A stretch of DNA of 17,978 nt from Candidatus Methanoplasma reticulitermitis (GTDB lineage: Archaea; Thermoplasmatota; Thermoplasmata; Methanomassiliicoccales; Methanomethylophilaceae). The position numbers and the translations under genes were made by a program. Below, one piece after another: positions 6,317 to 13,873 of this stretch (position 1 is the first letter of the stretch; each line of letters starts with the position of its first letter). The notes under the pieces are model-generated. The model was not told where the DNA came from, ran no database searches, and worked only from the letters and a program-made list of their open reading frames with translations. The stretch is from contig JAITTK010000116.1 of the NCBI GenBank assembly GCA_031287135.1, forward strand, positions 1 through 17,978. The letters run 5' to 3'.

Positions 6317-7555
6317 TCAGATCATCAGGACTATTACCCCGATGAGGACCGCGGCGCTTATCAGATCCATGGAAGATGAAGTTATGGGGATGCTGTGATC
6401 GTCCGGATCAAGGTCGAATCTGACTGCGGCAACCGCGACGTAGTACGAGATGAAGTTCAGGATCGTCGTGGTTATCATTCCGGATATGAGGACGATCCCC
6501 ATGACAGTGATGAAACTTATTTCTCCGGGACCTCCAAGCATCAGGGCGGCCAGGAATGAGATCGCACCTATGTATGCATAGGTGACCGCCGCCAGAAGGT
6601 ATGTGATCCGGAAATTCTCATAGGCATTCCTGCCCGGGAACCTGTTCACGCGCAGAGTACCGAGGTGTAGCATGGAGGAGAGTCTGGATGTAAGCATCCC
6701 GGACAGGGCGTTGCCCTCGTTGAGGAACGCAGGCATCAGTATGACCAGAACCGGCAGTATGACCAGAGTGTGCGATCTGTCTTCGATTATCACTCCCGCG
6801 GCTATATCCAGCATCAGGCACATCAGCAATACAGGCGTCGATTGGGAGATAATCCTCTTCGCCTCGTCCGCTCTTCCGAGCACGATCTTCCTCGTGAATA
6901 TTATTATCAGGACTACGACGGTTGCGAGTATCAGGAGGAGCGTAAGGAGGTTGATTATGTTCTGGTCCGGACAGCGGACGACGAACCACGCGCAGATGAA
7001 CAGCATCGGCATGGTCACAATGTCACCCGCCGCCGCTATGAGCGGCGCGGTGATGTTGTCCACATCCCAGTTCCTCCTGTAACCGGTCCTCGCTATGGTG
7101 AGGTTGAACCCCAGGAGGACTATGCCGGCCAGCAATCCGCCGAGCATGGATATGAAGACGAAACTGGCTATGTGGATGTCTCCAAAGCCGAAGATGGCCA
7201 CAATGGCCCATCCGATGATGCCCATCGCCAGCGATATGAGGAAAGTGAGGCCGATGGACGATTCGATGTTGGCCCTGAGGATTGTACCTTTCTCAAAGGA
7301 CATCTTGAATGTACCCATGTGCATGGAGGTCCCGAGCCTGGATCCCATGGCCCCGAAGATATTCCCGCGCATGCCGATGGCCGAGTATACAAGGATCATC
7401 ATCCCCGGGATAGCAAGGATGTATGTTTCCATCGAACTCAGGAAGATACCGGCGAAGAGGTCCGCGGTGGCGGCGATGACCAACGCGGCGAGTCCCATCC
7501 TGAACACAGCTCTGTTACGGCCGAAGAATCCGTTGATCGCTGTGTTCGAACCCAT
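6317..7555 (-). CDS. MgtE-like divalent cation transporter (duplicated SLC41-type membrane domain)
   Basis: A 412-residue integral membrane protein with about ten hydrophobic helices. It consists of two homologous halves. The first shows PGMMILVYSAIGMRGNIFGA (50-69) and WDVDNITAPLIAAAGD (163-178). The second shows PVLVILMPAFLNEGNALSG (268-286) and FDLDPDDHSIPITSSSMD (380-397). These are the MgtE family's pore-helix and D-x-D-N/D-x-x-x-P-L/I signatures, used for Mg2+ or related cations. The bacterial MgtE N-terminal and CBS sensor domains are missing. ATG 7555 has a strong GAGGTGA about 7 bases upstream and a TATA element at 7605-7613. The gene converges on the two PhoU-RCK_C genes, which may supply the missing sensing function. 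The ion specificity is not certain. Confidence 0.88.
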   Translation of the reverse strand: MGSNTAINGFFGRNRAVFRMGLAALVIAATADLFAGIFLSSMETYILAIPGMMILVYSAIGMRGNIFGAMGSRLGTSMHMGTFKMSFEKGTILRANIESSIGLTFLISLAMGIIGWAIVAIFGFGDIHIASFVFISMLGGLLAGIVLLGFNLTIARTGYRRNWDVDNITAPLIAAAGDIVTMPMLFICAWFVVRCPDQNIINLLTLLLILATVVVLIIIFTRKIVLGRADEAKRIISQSTPVLLMCLMLDIAAGVIIEDRSHTLVILPVLVILMPAFLNEGNALSGMLTSRLSSMLHLGTLRVNRFPGRNAYENFRITYLLAAVTYAYIGAISFLAALMLGGPGEISFITVMGIVLISGMITTTILNFISYYVAVAAVRFDLDPDDHSIPITSSSMDLISAAVLIGVIVLMI

Positions 7556-7604
7556 AAAACATCACCTCAACCCATTTCTATCAATATCACGTCAAGGATT
7601 AAGC

Positions 7605-7613
7605 AATATTTAT
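7605..7613 (-). promoter_or_regulatory. TATA element for the MgtE-like gene
   Basis: Minus-strand ATAAATATT lies about 50 bases before the start codon. Transcription from about 7584 gives a 29-base leader that contains the GAGGTGA ribosome-binding site at 7563-7569. Confidence 0.5.
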
Positions 7614-7615
7614 GA

Positions 7616-8128
7616 TAAATGGGCGCAGACGCGGAACATCATGTCCCGAATGCTTCAAAGATATATTCCAGACGGATGGGCTTGCGCAGTATATTTGCCG
7701 ATGTTCATCAGATTCATCTTGGTGCCGATCCCCCACCGTATTTCATGGAGAAACATTTAGCCGAAATGCCCCTCAATGCGTATTCGCCGCCCTGGCCGCT
7801 CTCGCTCGCGGAGCTCCCTCTGTCCGGCATCCGAACTTCTCTCATCGCCTGTCTGTATCCCGGACCCGACAGTATCGATTTCCGGAGTCTCGTCAAAGAA
7901 CGCGTTGCCATGCCCTGTCCGGAGGATTGCAAAGATCAACCCGCGATCCGGACAAAACTTATGTGAGGAACTGATGCCGGATCCGCATTCCGGATGATGC
8001 CGTCCCGATCATGGAGCACAAACAATGGATCTCGAAAGGAAGATAAACGGAAAGTGCATAAAAATAACAACACCGGAAAGCGTTCGGACCGCCAAACCCG
8101 TCTCAAAAACAGGTGGACCGGATGGAAA
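7616..8128. other. Gap with no convincing gene
   Basis: About 510 bases between the transporter promoter and the tRNA. Open frames of 60-120 codons exist on both strands (for example 7619-7966 + and 7714-7932 -). Their composition is rich in Pro/Ser/Arg with CGG/CGA codons unlike the AGG/AGA-rich neighbours, and they overlap each other without Shine-Dalgarno sites or recognisable motifs. The stretch could be decayed coding sequence or an untranslated RNA, but I see nothing decisive. Confidence 0.4.
8102..8112 (-). terminator. T-tract downstream of the tRNA
   Basis: On the minus strand CTGTTTTTGAG occurs 17 bases after the encoded CCA end, a plausible terminator for the tRNA transcript. A second T-rich stretch (TTATTTTTATG) follows at 8057-8067. 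Confidence 0.45.
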
Positions 8129-8204
8129 TGGTAGCCTCGCGCAGATTCGAACTGCGGTCGCAGGATCCAGAGTCCCGCATGATTGACCACTACACTACGA
8201 GGCT
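8129..8204 (-). tRNA. tRNA-Gln (anticodon CUG), CCA encoded
   Basis: A complete cloverleaf reads on the minus strand. The acceptor stem AGCCTCG/CGAGGCT is perfect over 7 pairs. The D-loop contains AGTGGTCAAT. The anticodon arm is CGGGA-CTCTGGA-TCCTG, giving anticodon CTG for the Gln codon CAG. A 4-base variable loop is followed by the T-arm CGCAG-TTCGAAT-CTGCG, the discriminator A and an encoded CCA (8131-8129). The mature body is 73 bases (8204-8132), without an intron. The A1-U72 pair fits archaeal tRNA-Gln, which is first charged with Glu and then amidated by GatDE. A TATA element lies at 8231-8239. Confidence 0.95.
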
Positions 8205-8230
8205 GTTTGTCCCTCCTCAACACAGATGTC

Positions 8231-8239
8231 TTTTAATAA
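8231..8239 (-). promoter_or_regulatory. TATA element for tRNA-Gln
   Basis: Minus-strand TTATTAAAA is centred about 30 bases upstream of the tRNA 5' end, between the adk stop and the tRNA. It would give the tRNA its own promoter with a few bases of 5' leader to be removed by RNase P. Confidence 0.5.
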
Positions 8240-8248
8240 TTTTCTATG

Positions 8249-8881
8249 TCAGAGGACGGTTTTCCTGACTTCATCGAATATCTCTTCAATATTGCCCAGA
8301 CCCCTAATCGTCTTGAGCGTCCCTTTCTTGCTGTAATATTCGATCAGGGGCATCGTGTTATCGCGATAGACTCTGAGCCTGTTGAGGACGGTCTCTTCTC
8401 TGTCATCATCCCTCTGATAAAGATCGGATCCGCATTTGTCGCATATTCCTTCTTTCACGGGCGGTTTATAAGCGAGGTGGTAGACCGCATTGCATTTGGG
8501 GCACGTGCGCCTTTTAGTCAGTCTGTTCACGAGCTCTTGATCATCGACGTCAAGGTTCAGAGCAAGGTCCACATCTATCTGGCTCCCGAGTGCATCGGCC
8601 TGCTCCACAGTCCTCGGAAAACCATCGAATATCACGCCGGTCCCCTCTTCGAGGGAAGCTATCTTCTCTTTCATGAGGTTGATGATGAGGTCGTTCGGCA
8701 CGAGCGCACCGCTGTCCATGTATTCTTTCGCCTTGAGTCCGAGCGGCGTTCCGTTCCTTACGGCCTCTCTCAGCATATCTCCCGTGGAGAGTCTTACAAA
8801 TCCGAGTTCCTGACCGAGTTTCTCACCCTGAGTCCCTTTGCCCGAACCGGGGGGACCCAAAAGGACGATATTCGTCTTCAT
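8249..8881 (-). CDS. adk: Adenylate kinase, long form with zinc-binding LID
   Basis: Catalyses ATP + AMP = 2 ADP in the cytoplasm. At 210 residues it carries the P-loop GPPGSGKGT (9-17), the AMP-binding segment STGDMLR (32-38), DGFPRT (86-91) and a LID domain with four cysteines (C127, C130, C147, C150) that bind structural zinc. This is the bacterial-type monomeric form, not the short trimeric AdkA of many archaea, so an ancient transfer is likely. The ATG at 8881 has no good Shine-Dalgarno, but TTTTTAAATG at 8901-8910 lies about 24 bases before it, so the mRNA is probably leaderless. The identification is secure. Confidence 0.97.
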   Translation of the reverse strand: MKTNIVLLGPPGSGKGTQGEKLGQELGFVRLSTGDMLREAVRNGTPLGLKAKEYMDSGALVPNDLIINLMKEKIASLEEGTGVIFDGFPRTVEQADALGSQIDVDLALNLDVDDQELVNRLTKRRTCPKCNAVYHLAYKPPVKEGICDKCGSDLYQRDDDREETVLNRLRVYRDNTMPLIEYYSKKGTLKTIRGLGNIEEIFDEVRKTVL

Positions 8882-8900
8882 GAGCCTGCGATTCCATCTT

Positions 8901-8910
8901 CATTTAAAAA
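8901..8910 (-). promoter_or_regulatory. TATA element for adk (leaderless)
   Basis: Minus-strand TTTTTAAATG is centred about 24 bases before the adk start codon, placing the transcript start at or next to the ATG. Confidence 0.5.
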
Positions 8911-8957
8911 AGATTCTCCCTGAATACGTGGCGGTGTTTCGGAGCGGTGTGTGAATG

Positions 8958-8965
8958 TTTTATAA
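8958..8965 (+). promoter_or_regulatory. TATA element for the GlcD-like gene
   Basis: TTTTATAA predicts a transcript start near 8988. The in-frame ATG at 8972 would then be untranscribed, which fixes the gene start at 8999. Confidence 0.5.
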
Positions 8966-8998
8966 CCCAGTATGAGGATTGGGGTCGTCGGTGTTCAA

Positions 8999-10432
8999 AT
9001 GGATCAGAGAATAATTGATGGCATTGAGAAGATAGTCGGAAAGGACGGTTATTCCACAAAGTCTGCCGATCTCTATGCATACGGATTCGATGCATCAATT
9101 TTCCACAGCACTCCGGAGATCGTGGTCCAGCCAAGGACCGCGGAGCAGGTATCGGAGATAATGAAGATTGCGGACAGGGAAAAGATACCAGTCGTGGCCA
9201 GGGGTGCCGGTACGGGATTGTGCGGATCAGCCGTCCCGATGAAAGGCGGGGTCGTCATGGCCATGCAGAGGATGAACAAGATAAAGAAGGTCAGCGTCGA
9301 GGATCTGTGGGTGGATGTGGAACCGGGAGTGGTCTACAACGACCTAAACGATGAACTCTCCAAGTACGGGTTCTTCTTCCCCCCCTCGCCCGGATCGGCG
9401 GAAGCATGCCACATAGGCGGCATGGTATCGACCAACGCATCCGGTATGAGGGCCGTCAAATACGGGGCGACGAGGGATTTTGTCATGGGCCTAACCTTCG
9501 TAAAAGCGGACGGCGAGATAGTACGTGCCGGTACAAGGACCATAAAGGACTCATCCGGTTACCAGTTGGCACGTCTGATGTGCGGTTCGGAGGGGACGCT
9601 CGGGATAATAACGGAGATCACGCTTAAACTGACGACCAAGCCGAAGAAGTCGGCATACTGCCTCTGTGCGTTCAACAGCGTGCATGATGCCGGAAGGTGC
9701 ATAGCCGGTCTGATAGCCAAACCGATGATCCCCGCATCCTGCGAACTGATGGACAGCATAAGCATAAAGGCGGTCAACCAGGCAAGGGGCAACCCATTGC
9801 CGGACTGCGAGGCCCTGTGCATAGTCGAAGCCGACGGGGAAACCGATGAGATCGTGAGCAGGGATCTTAAGATAATCGAGAATGTCGCGAAAGAGACCGG
9901 GGCCACATCTGTGACACCGTCATACGATGCGAAACAGATAGCTGCCTGGACCGATGCAAGGAAATCGGTCATGACATCGCTCTCGGCTCTTAAACCGGGA
10001 TGCGCCTCCGTATCCCTGGCCGATGACATGGGGGTACCCATATCGAAAGTACCCGAGGCGGTCAAAGCGTTCCAGGAGATAGCCGAGAAGTACAATGTCA
10101 CCATAGCGACGTACGGCCACGCGGCTGACGGGAACCTTCACACGAAGATGGTCATAGATCCGGTCGATGCCGATGAATGGGAGAGAGGCGTCAAGGCGGT
10201 CGATGAGATATTCGATGTCTGCATAGAGCTGGGCGGCACAGTCACGGGTGAACACGGGGTTGGTATATCCAAGGCCCCCAACTACATGAAGGAGAGATCG
10301 TCGGAGCTTTCCTCGATAATAGCCATAAAGAAGGCGATGGATCCAAACAACATCCTGAATCCGGGTAAGTTGGAGCAGTGGGAAGGTTCGATACTAACCA
10401 ACCTGAGGTATCCCTGCAAGAAGTTTATGTGA
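8999..10432 (+). CDS. FAD-linked 2-hydroxyacid dehydrogenase (GlcD/D-lactate dehydrogenase family)
   Basis: A 477-residue flavoprotein of the VAO/PCMH family that oxidises a 2-hydroxyacid such as D-lactate or glycolate and passes electrons on. FAD-binding segments are RGAGTGLCGSAVP (68-80) and PGSAEACHIGGMVSTNASG (131-149), then SGYQLARLMCGSEGTLGI (186-203). The C-terminal FAD-oxidase cap has GHAADGNLH (373-381), GEHGVG (417-422) and NILNPGK (451-457). There is no fused Fe-S (GlcF/HdrD-like) domain and no adjacent gene for one, so the electron acceptor is encoded elsewhere or unknown. Start 8999 is preferred to 8972 because the TATA box at 8958-8965 would initiate downstream of 8972; TCGGTG lies about 6 bases before 8999. 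The exact substrate is not determined by sequence. Confidence 0.88.
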   Translation: MDQRIIDGIEKIVGKDGYSTKSADLYAYGFDASIFHSTPEIVVQPRTAEQVSEIMKIADREKIPVVARGAGTGLCGSAVPMKGGVVMAMQRMNKIKKVSVEDLWVDVEPGVVYNDLNDELSKYGFFFPPSPGSAEACHIGGMVSTNASGMRAVKYGATRDFVMGLTFVKADGEIVRAGTRTIKDSSGYQLARLMCGSEGTLGIITEITLKLTTKPKKSAYCLCAFNSVHDAGRCIAGLIAKPMIPASCELMDSISIKAVNQARGNPLPDCEALCIVEADGETDEIVSRDLKIIENVAKETGATSVTPSYDAKQIAAWTDARKSVMTSLSALKPGCASVSLADDMGVPISKVPEAVKAFQEIAEKYNVTIATYGHAADGNLHTKMVIDPVDADEWERGVKAVDEIFDVCIELGGTVTGEHGVGISKAPNYMKERSSELSSIIAIKKAMDPNNILNPGKLEQWEGSILTNLRYPCKKFM

Positions 10433-10464
10433 ATCCCGCTTATGCAAACCCCCTTTATTCGTTT

Positions 10465-11127
10465 TCACATTAAGTGAAACCAGATGACGGCAAGTTCCGC
10501 CGCGCCGATCGCGACTGTTGCTATGTATACTCGTATGTCCCATGCGACGATCTTCGATCCGTCGAAAGGGGGCACCGGTATCATGTTGAACAATCCGAGA
10601 AAAGCGTTGAGGTATGCGAGCATCAGTATTATCTGGAATGCCAATGAACCCGGATCCAGGACAAGGCACAGCAGAATGGCGGCACCTGCCACGGAGAAGT
10701 TCACTCCCGGGCCGGAGAGACTGATCTTCCCGTTCATCTCCCGGTCTATGTTCCCACGTATGTACACCGCGCCGGGTGCGGCGAACAAGAACCCGGCGAG
10801 AGAGAAAAGAAGGGCCATGAGCAGACCGACGGGGTAGATCCTGAATTCCGACCACGCTTTATATCTCTGGGCGACGAATTTGTGCCCCATCTCATGCAAA
10901 AGAAAACTGCAGACCACAAGGATCACGGAGATCCCGACGATATATGCGATGTTCAGGGTCTGGTCGGGGACGATCCGGCTCCCCCTCATTATTATCGAGA
11001 ATGCCATGGAGAGCACAACTATCGCAATGGTCAGGTGCAGTATCTCCGTCCTGCTGAAACTGATTTTACCGTGCTGCCCGCGATATCCAGGGTCAACCCT
11101 TCTCATGCCGTCCACAGGGTCCTGCAT
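10465..11127 (-). CDS. M50-family site-2 membrane metalloprotease
   Basis: A 220-residue polytopic membrane protein of the S2P/M50 class, which cleaves substrates inside the membrane. Zinc ligands are visible: HEMGH (78-82; H78 and H82, with catalytic E79) in one helix and the third ligand D189 in NMIPVPPFDG (181-190), a variant of the family's NPxPxxPLDG. About six transmembrane helices are predictable. No PDZ or CBS domain is present, as in many small archaeal members. The start at 11127 has no Shine-Dalgarno but lies 27 bases from the centre of the TATA box 11151-11158, so the mRNA is probably leaderless. It converges on the GlcD-like gene with a 32-base gap. The substrate is unknown. Confidence 0.9.
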   Translation of the reverse strand: MQDPVDGMRRVDPGYRGQHGKISFSRTEILHLTIAIVVLSMAFSIIMRGSRIVPDQTLNIAYIVGISVILVVCSFLLHEMGHKFVAQRYKAWSEFRIYPVGLLMALLFSLAGFLFAAPGAVYIRGNIDREMNGKISLSGPGVNFSVAGAAILLCLVLDPGSLAFQIILMLAYLNAFLGLFNMIPVPPFDGSKIVAWDIRVYIATVAIGAAELAVIWFHLM

Positions 11128-11150
11128 GAGGAGATGAAATCATGTCATCA

Positions 11151-11158
11151 TTTATAAA
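11151..11158. promoter_or_regulatory. Palindromic TATA box shared by divergent genes
   Basis: TTTATAAA is its own reverse complement. It lies about 27 bases from the M50 start on the minus strand and about 34 bases from the PUA-PAPS reductase start on the plus strand. No other TATA element is apparent for either gene in this 61-base intergenic space, so one site may serve both. Confidence 0.5.
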
Positions 11159-11188
11159 CATGCATAGGATTGAGAAATCATTGATAAA

Positions 11189-13120
11189 ATGACTCAGAAT
11201 ATCGCACACGGCAAGGTGGAAAAGAGATGGTGCGATGAATGCGGCACACTGCTCCTGGGTAAGGCCTGCTCGTACTGCGGGTCCGACGGAAGGGCGTTCG
11301 AGATAAACTCTCCCGGGGACATCAGACCATGCATGGGCGACAGTATCGGGCTGATCAATGATATTTTCACGGAATCATTCGGAACGGATCGTCCGATAGA
11401 AGGCAGGATGATGTTCCTGAACAAGATCCCGGGCGAAGACAGGTCCGATGAGATCATAGTCCACGGCGAAGTGATAGGTGTCATAAGATTCGACATAAGG
11501 GATCGCGTGTACAGGCTGGAACTGAGACAGGCTGGGGCCGACATCTTCGCCGTAGAGGCGAAGAAGAATGCGGTGGGCTTCAGGAACATGTCCGGGCACC
11601 TCAAGGGCAAAGTGATAAGCGGTGCGGATATAACGGAGGTGAAGGGGGATTTCTCCGCCGGCGACCCCGTGATCATAAAGAAGGGAAAGAAAATAGGATC
11701 CGGTATAGCACTGACGGACAGCGCAGAGGCGGCATGCTCGGAAAGGGCCGTTAAAATAAAGGATATCGACCAACCCTCGGACAGGCCAGTCTCTCCTATG
11801 TCGGGCGTGGCCGAGTTTGTAAGATCGAACAGAGACCATCTTGAGATGCTGGAAAGGAACGGGGTCAGTGATATACGGTCATTCGTTTCCAAAAAGAGCA
11901 TGCCGGTAACGGTCTCGTTCTCCGGCGGAAAAGACTCCCTCGCCGCTTACGGCATAGCGGCAAAGGCACTGAAGGACCCGACGTTGATTTTCATAGACAC
12001 AGGCCTCGAATTCCCGGAGACCATCGAATATGTGGAGAGGTTTGCTTCCGATAACAGCCTGAATCTGATGAAGGCATCGGCCGGAAACGCATTCCGGGAA
12101 AACGTCATCACATTCGGCCCTCCCGCCAAAGATTTCAGATGGTGTTGCAAAGTATGCAAGCTCGGTCCGATAGCCGATCTCATATCGAGGGAGTTCCCCT
12201 GCGGCACCGTGACGATAGAGGGGAACCGCATGCTCGAATCATTCTCCAGATCGGATATAGGATTCGTGTCGAAGAACCCTTTCGTACCCAATCAAACGAA
12301 CCTCAATCCGGTTAGGACATGGTCGGCCGCGGATATCTGGGGATACATATGGATGAGGGGCCTGGATTACAATCCGCTGTATGACAGGGACTTCGAGAGG
12401 ATAGGCTGCTATCTATGCGCATCATGCCTGGCCAGCGAGTGGATGAACACTGGCAGGATACACCCGGACATGTATTCGGATTGGGAGAGATTCCTGCACG
12501 GCTATGCTGAATCCAAAGGGTTGCCGGCCGAATATGCCGACATGGGATTCTGGAGATGGAAAGCACTTCCCCCTAAAATGAAGCAGATAGCAAAAGAATT
12601 GGATCTGGATCTCAGGCCCAAGAAGGCCGCCGGCTCCGGGGTCAAGATGATGAAGGGGGCATCACTGTGCGCCGCGGGCGGTTACTCCATGGAGGCGATA
12701 ATCGATATCCCGCATACAAGGGAATTCTCTTTCGTCGGGGACTCCCTGGCGGTTGCGGGGGACGTAAGGTGTTCCTCGGAGTTCGAGATCGCAATCCTCA
12801 GGACCGGAAAGGGAGGAGCGAAGATATTCGGAGGCGGCCAAGTGTCGGTGACATCGGATTCCATGAAGGATGCCGAGAGACTGTTCGAGCGTTCCGTCAA
12901 GGCACTTATAAGGGCGGAGATGTGCACGGAGTGCGGGATATGTGCCAAGGGATGTCCAAAAAAGGCGGTGACCATCCGAGGGGGTTTCAGAGTTGACCAG
13001 AAGAGGTGCAGCAAATGCGGGAAATGCGAGAGGATGTGCATGGTCATGCACTACTATGACAAGATAATGAGGCAGATCCCGGCCGCAGATGCCGTGGAAC
13101 GGAAATGCGATAAAGGTTAA
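11189..13120 (+). CDS. Zinc ribbon-PUA-PAPS reductase-like-ferredoxin protein
   Basis: A 643-residue multidomain protein. In order: a zinc ribbon (C15, C18, C27, C30); a PUA-like RNA-binding domain (about 113-185, with DIFAVEAKKNAVGF and GDPVIIKKGKKIGSGIA); a PAPS reductase/PP-loop ATPase domain (about 235-465) with SGGKDS at 245-250, WCCKVCK at 318-324 and the cysteine cluster C407, C410, C413; a linker domain; and two [4Fe-4S] motifs (C579/582/585/589 and C607/610/613/617). This architecture is known from archaea, especially methanogens, and is usually named PAPS reductase by homology. The PUA domain argues instead for RNA or tRNA modification using ATP-activated chemistry and Fe-S clusters, possibly thiolation; that is inference. 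The start ATG 11189 is the first in frame after the shared TATA box; no Shine-Dalgarno is evident. Confidence 0.88.
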   Translation: MTQNIAHGKVEKRWCDECGTLLLGKACSYCGSDGRAFEINSPGDIRPCMGDSIGLINDIFTESFGTDRPIEGRMMFLNKIPGEDRSDEIIVHGEVIGVIRFDIRDRVYRLELRQAGADIFAVEAKKNAVGFRNMSGHLKGKVISGADITEVKGDFSAGDPVIIKKGKKIGSGIALTDSAEAACSERAVKIKDIDQPSDRPVSPMSGVAEFVRSNRDHLEMLERNGVSDIRSFVSKKSMPVTVSFSGGKDSLAAYGIAAKALKDPTLIFIDTGLEFPETIEYVERFASDNSLNLMKASAGNAFRENVITFGPPAKDFRWCCKVCKLGPIADLISREFPCGTVTIEGNRMLESFSRSDIGFVSKNPFVPNQTNLNPVRTWSAADIWGYIWMRGLDYNPLYDRDFERIGCYLCASCLASEWMNTGRIHPDMYSDWERFLHGYAESKGLPAEYADMGFWRWKALPPKMKQIAKELDLDLRPKKAAGSGVKMMKGASLCAAGGYSMEAIIDIPHTREFSFVGDSLAVAGDVRCSSEFEIAILRTGKGGAKIFGGGQVSVTSDSMKDAERLFERSVKALIRAEMCTECGICAKGCPKKAVTIRGGFRVDQKRCSKCGKCERMCMVMHYYDKIMRQIPAADAVERKCDKG

Positions 13121-13145
13121 TATCTGATCCATCCATCCATGGTTG

Positions 13146-13871
13146 ATGGACACGATAATGTACGCCGCGGCGATACTGGCCTTCGCCCCGACCCTGATAC
13201 TGATGTATGCGGTTCTGAGGAAGTACACGTATCCGGCGGTGGAACAGCCGTTCTTCAGCGACCCGACGTTCTTCAAACTCTTTGTCGTCGGCCTTATTGC
13301 GGGAACATTGTTATTCGCATTCTACACATACCTCAACTGGGCGAATATGATATATGCCGTGCTTTTCGCGGTGGTACAATGCCTCGTCATGGTCATGGTG
13401 ATGAATCTGAAAAGGTTCCACGGCAAATCCGATTCGGTATTCTACGGATATGGCCTCGGCCTCGGGATGGGTTGCACGATGGCATTCGGCACGATATACT
13501 ATCTTGGAACCGCAATAATCGGTTCAGAGGATGGTACAATAGACATAATCGGGTTTGTCTGGCTCTTTGTAATATCGCTGTCACACATACTCATGCTCTC
13601 CGCGATAGGGACAACCGTGGGAGAAGGCATCGCAAGGCTCAGGCCGATGGAGTTCGCCGTGCAGACCGTATTCGTCAATGTGGTGCTGGGCATGGTGCTC
13701 GTGGCAGCATACAACAGCACTTCCAACGAACTCCTGTTCTATGCATGTCTGACAGTGGCACTGATCGTGGCCGCCATCTTCTTCTACTACACCATGCACG
13801 TGAAACTGTCCCGTGTCGTGAAGGATGTTTTAAAACTTGAAGGCAAGACCAGGAAAGATGTCCCCAGGTGA
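13146..13871 (+). CDS. Seven-helix membrane protein, function unknown
   Basis: A 241-residue hydrophobic protein with about seven transmembrane helices (roughly 5-23, 43-62, 66-85, 98-122, 132-152, 167-187 and 191-212), ending in a short basic cytoplasmic tail. Noticeable residues are the glycine-rich GYGLGLGMG and a conserved-looking HILMLSAIGTTVGEG segment in helix 5, somewhat like polytopic PrsW-type proteins, but I cannot confirm a family. ATG 13146 is preferred to the TTG directly before it. It begins 25 bases after the preceding stop, with TTAATATC spanning that junction as a weak TATA candidate, so it is either leaderless or read through from the preceding gene. It converges on the zinc-ribbon gene with a 2-base gap. 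Confidence 0.78.
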   Translation: MDTIMYAAAILAFAPTLILMYAVLRKYTYPAVEQPFFSDPTFFKLFVVGLIAGTLLFAFYTYLNWANMIYAVLFAVVQCLVMVMVMNLKRFHGKSDSVFYGYGLGLGMGCTMAFGTIYYLGTAIIGSEDGTIDIIGFVWLFVISLSHILMLSAIGTTVGEGIARLRPMEFAVQTVFVNVVLGMVLVAAYNSTSNELLFYACLTVALIVAAIFFYYTMHVKLSRVVKDVLKLEGKTRKDVPR

Positions 13872-13873
13872 CC

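Noticed and set aside
7619..7966. Plus-strand open frame of 115 codons in the gap before the tRNA.
   Set aside because: Codon use (CGG/CGA Arg, many Pro) is unlike neighbours, no motif is recognisable, and equally long frames overlap it on both strands.
8972..8998. Upstream ATG as start of the GlcD-like gene.
   Set aside because: It lies only about 10 bases from the TATA box at 8958-8965, upstream of the expected transcript start, and the extra residues are not part of the family domain.
9559..10104. Long open frame of 181 codons antisense to the GlcD-like gene.
   Set aside because: It is a shadow of a clearly coding sense strand with strong FAD-oxidase motifs; such antisense frames are frequent in genes with this codon usage.
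11194..11901. Open frame of 235 codons antisense to the PUA-PAPS reductase gene.
   Set aside because: The sense strand carries recognisable zinc-ribbon, PUA and PP-loop motifs; the antisense product is Ser/Pro/Leu-rich without features.
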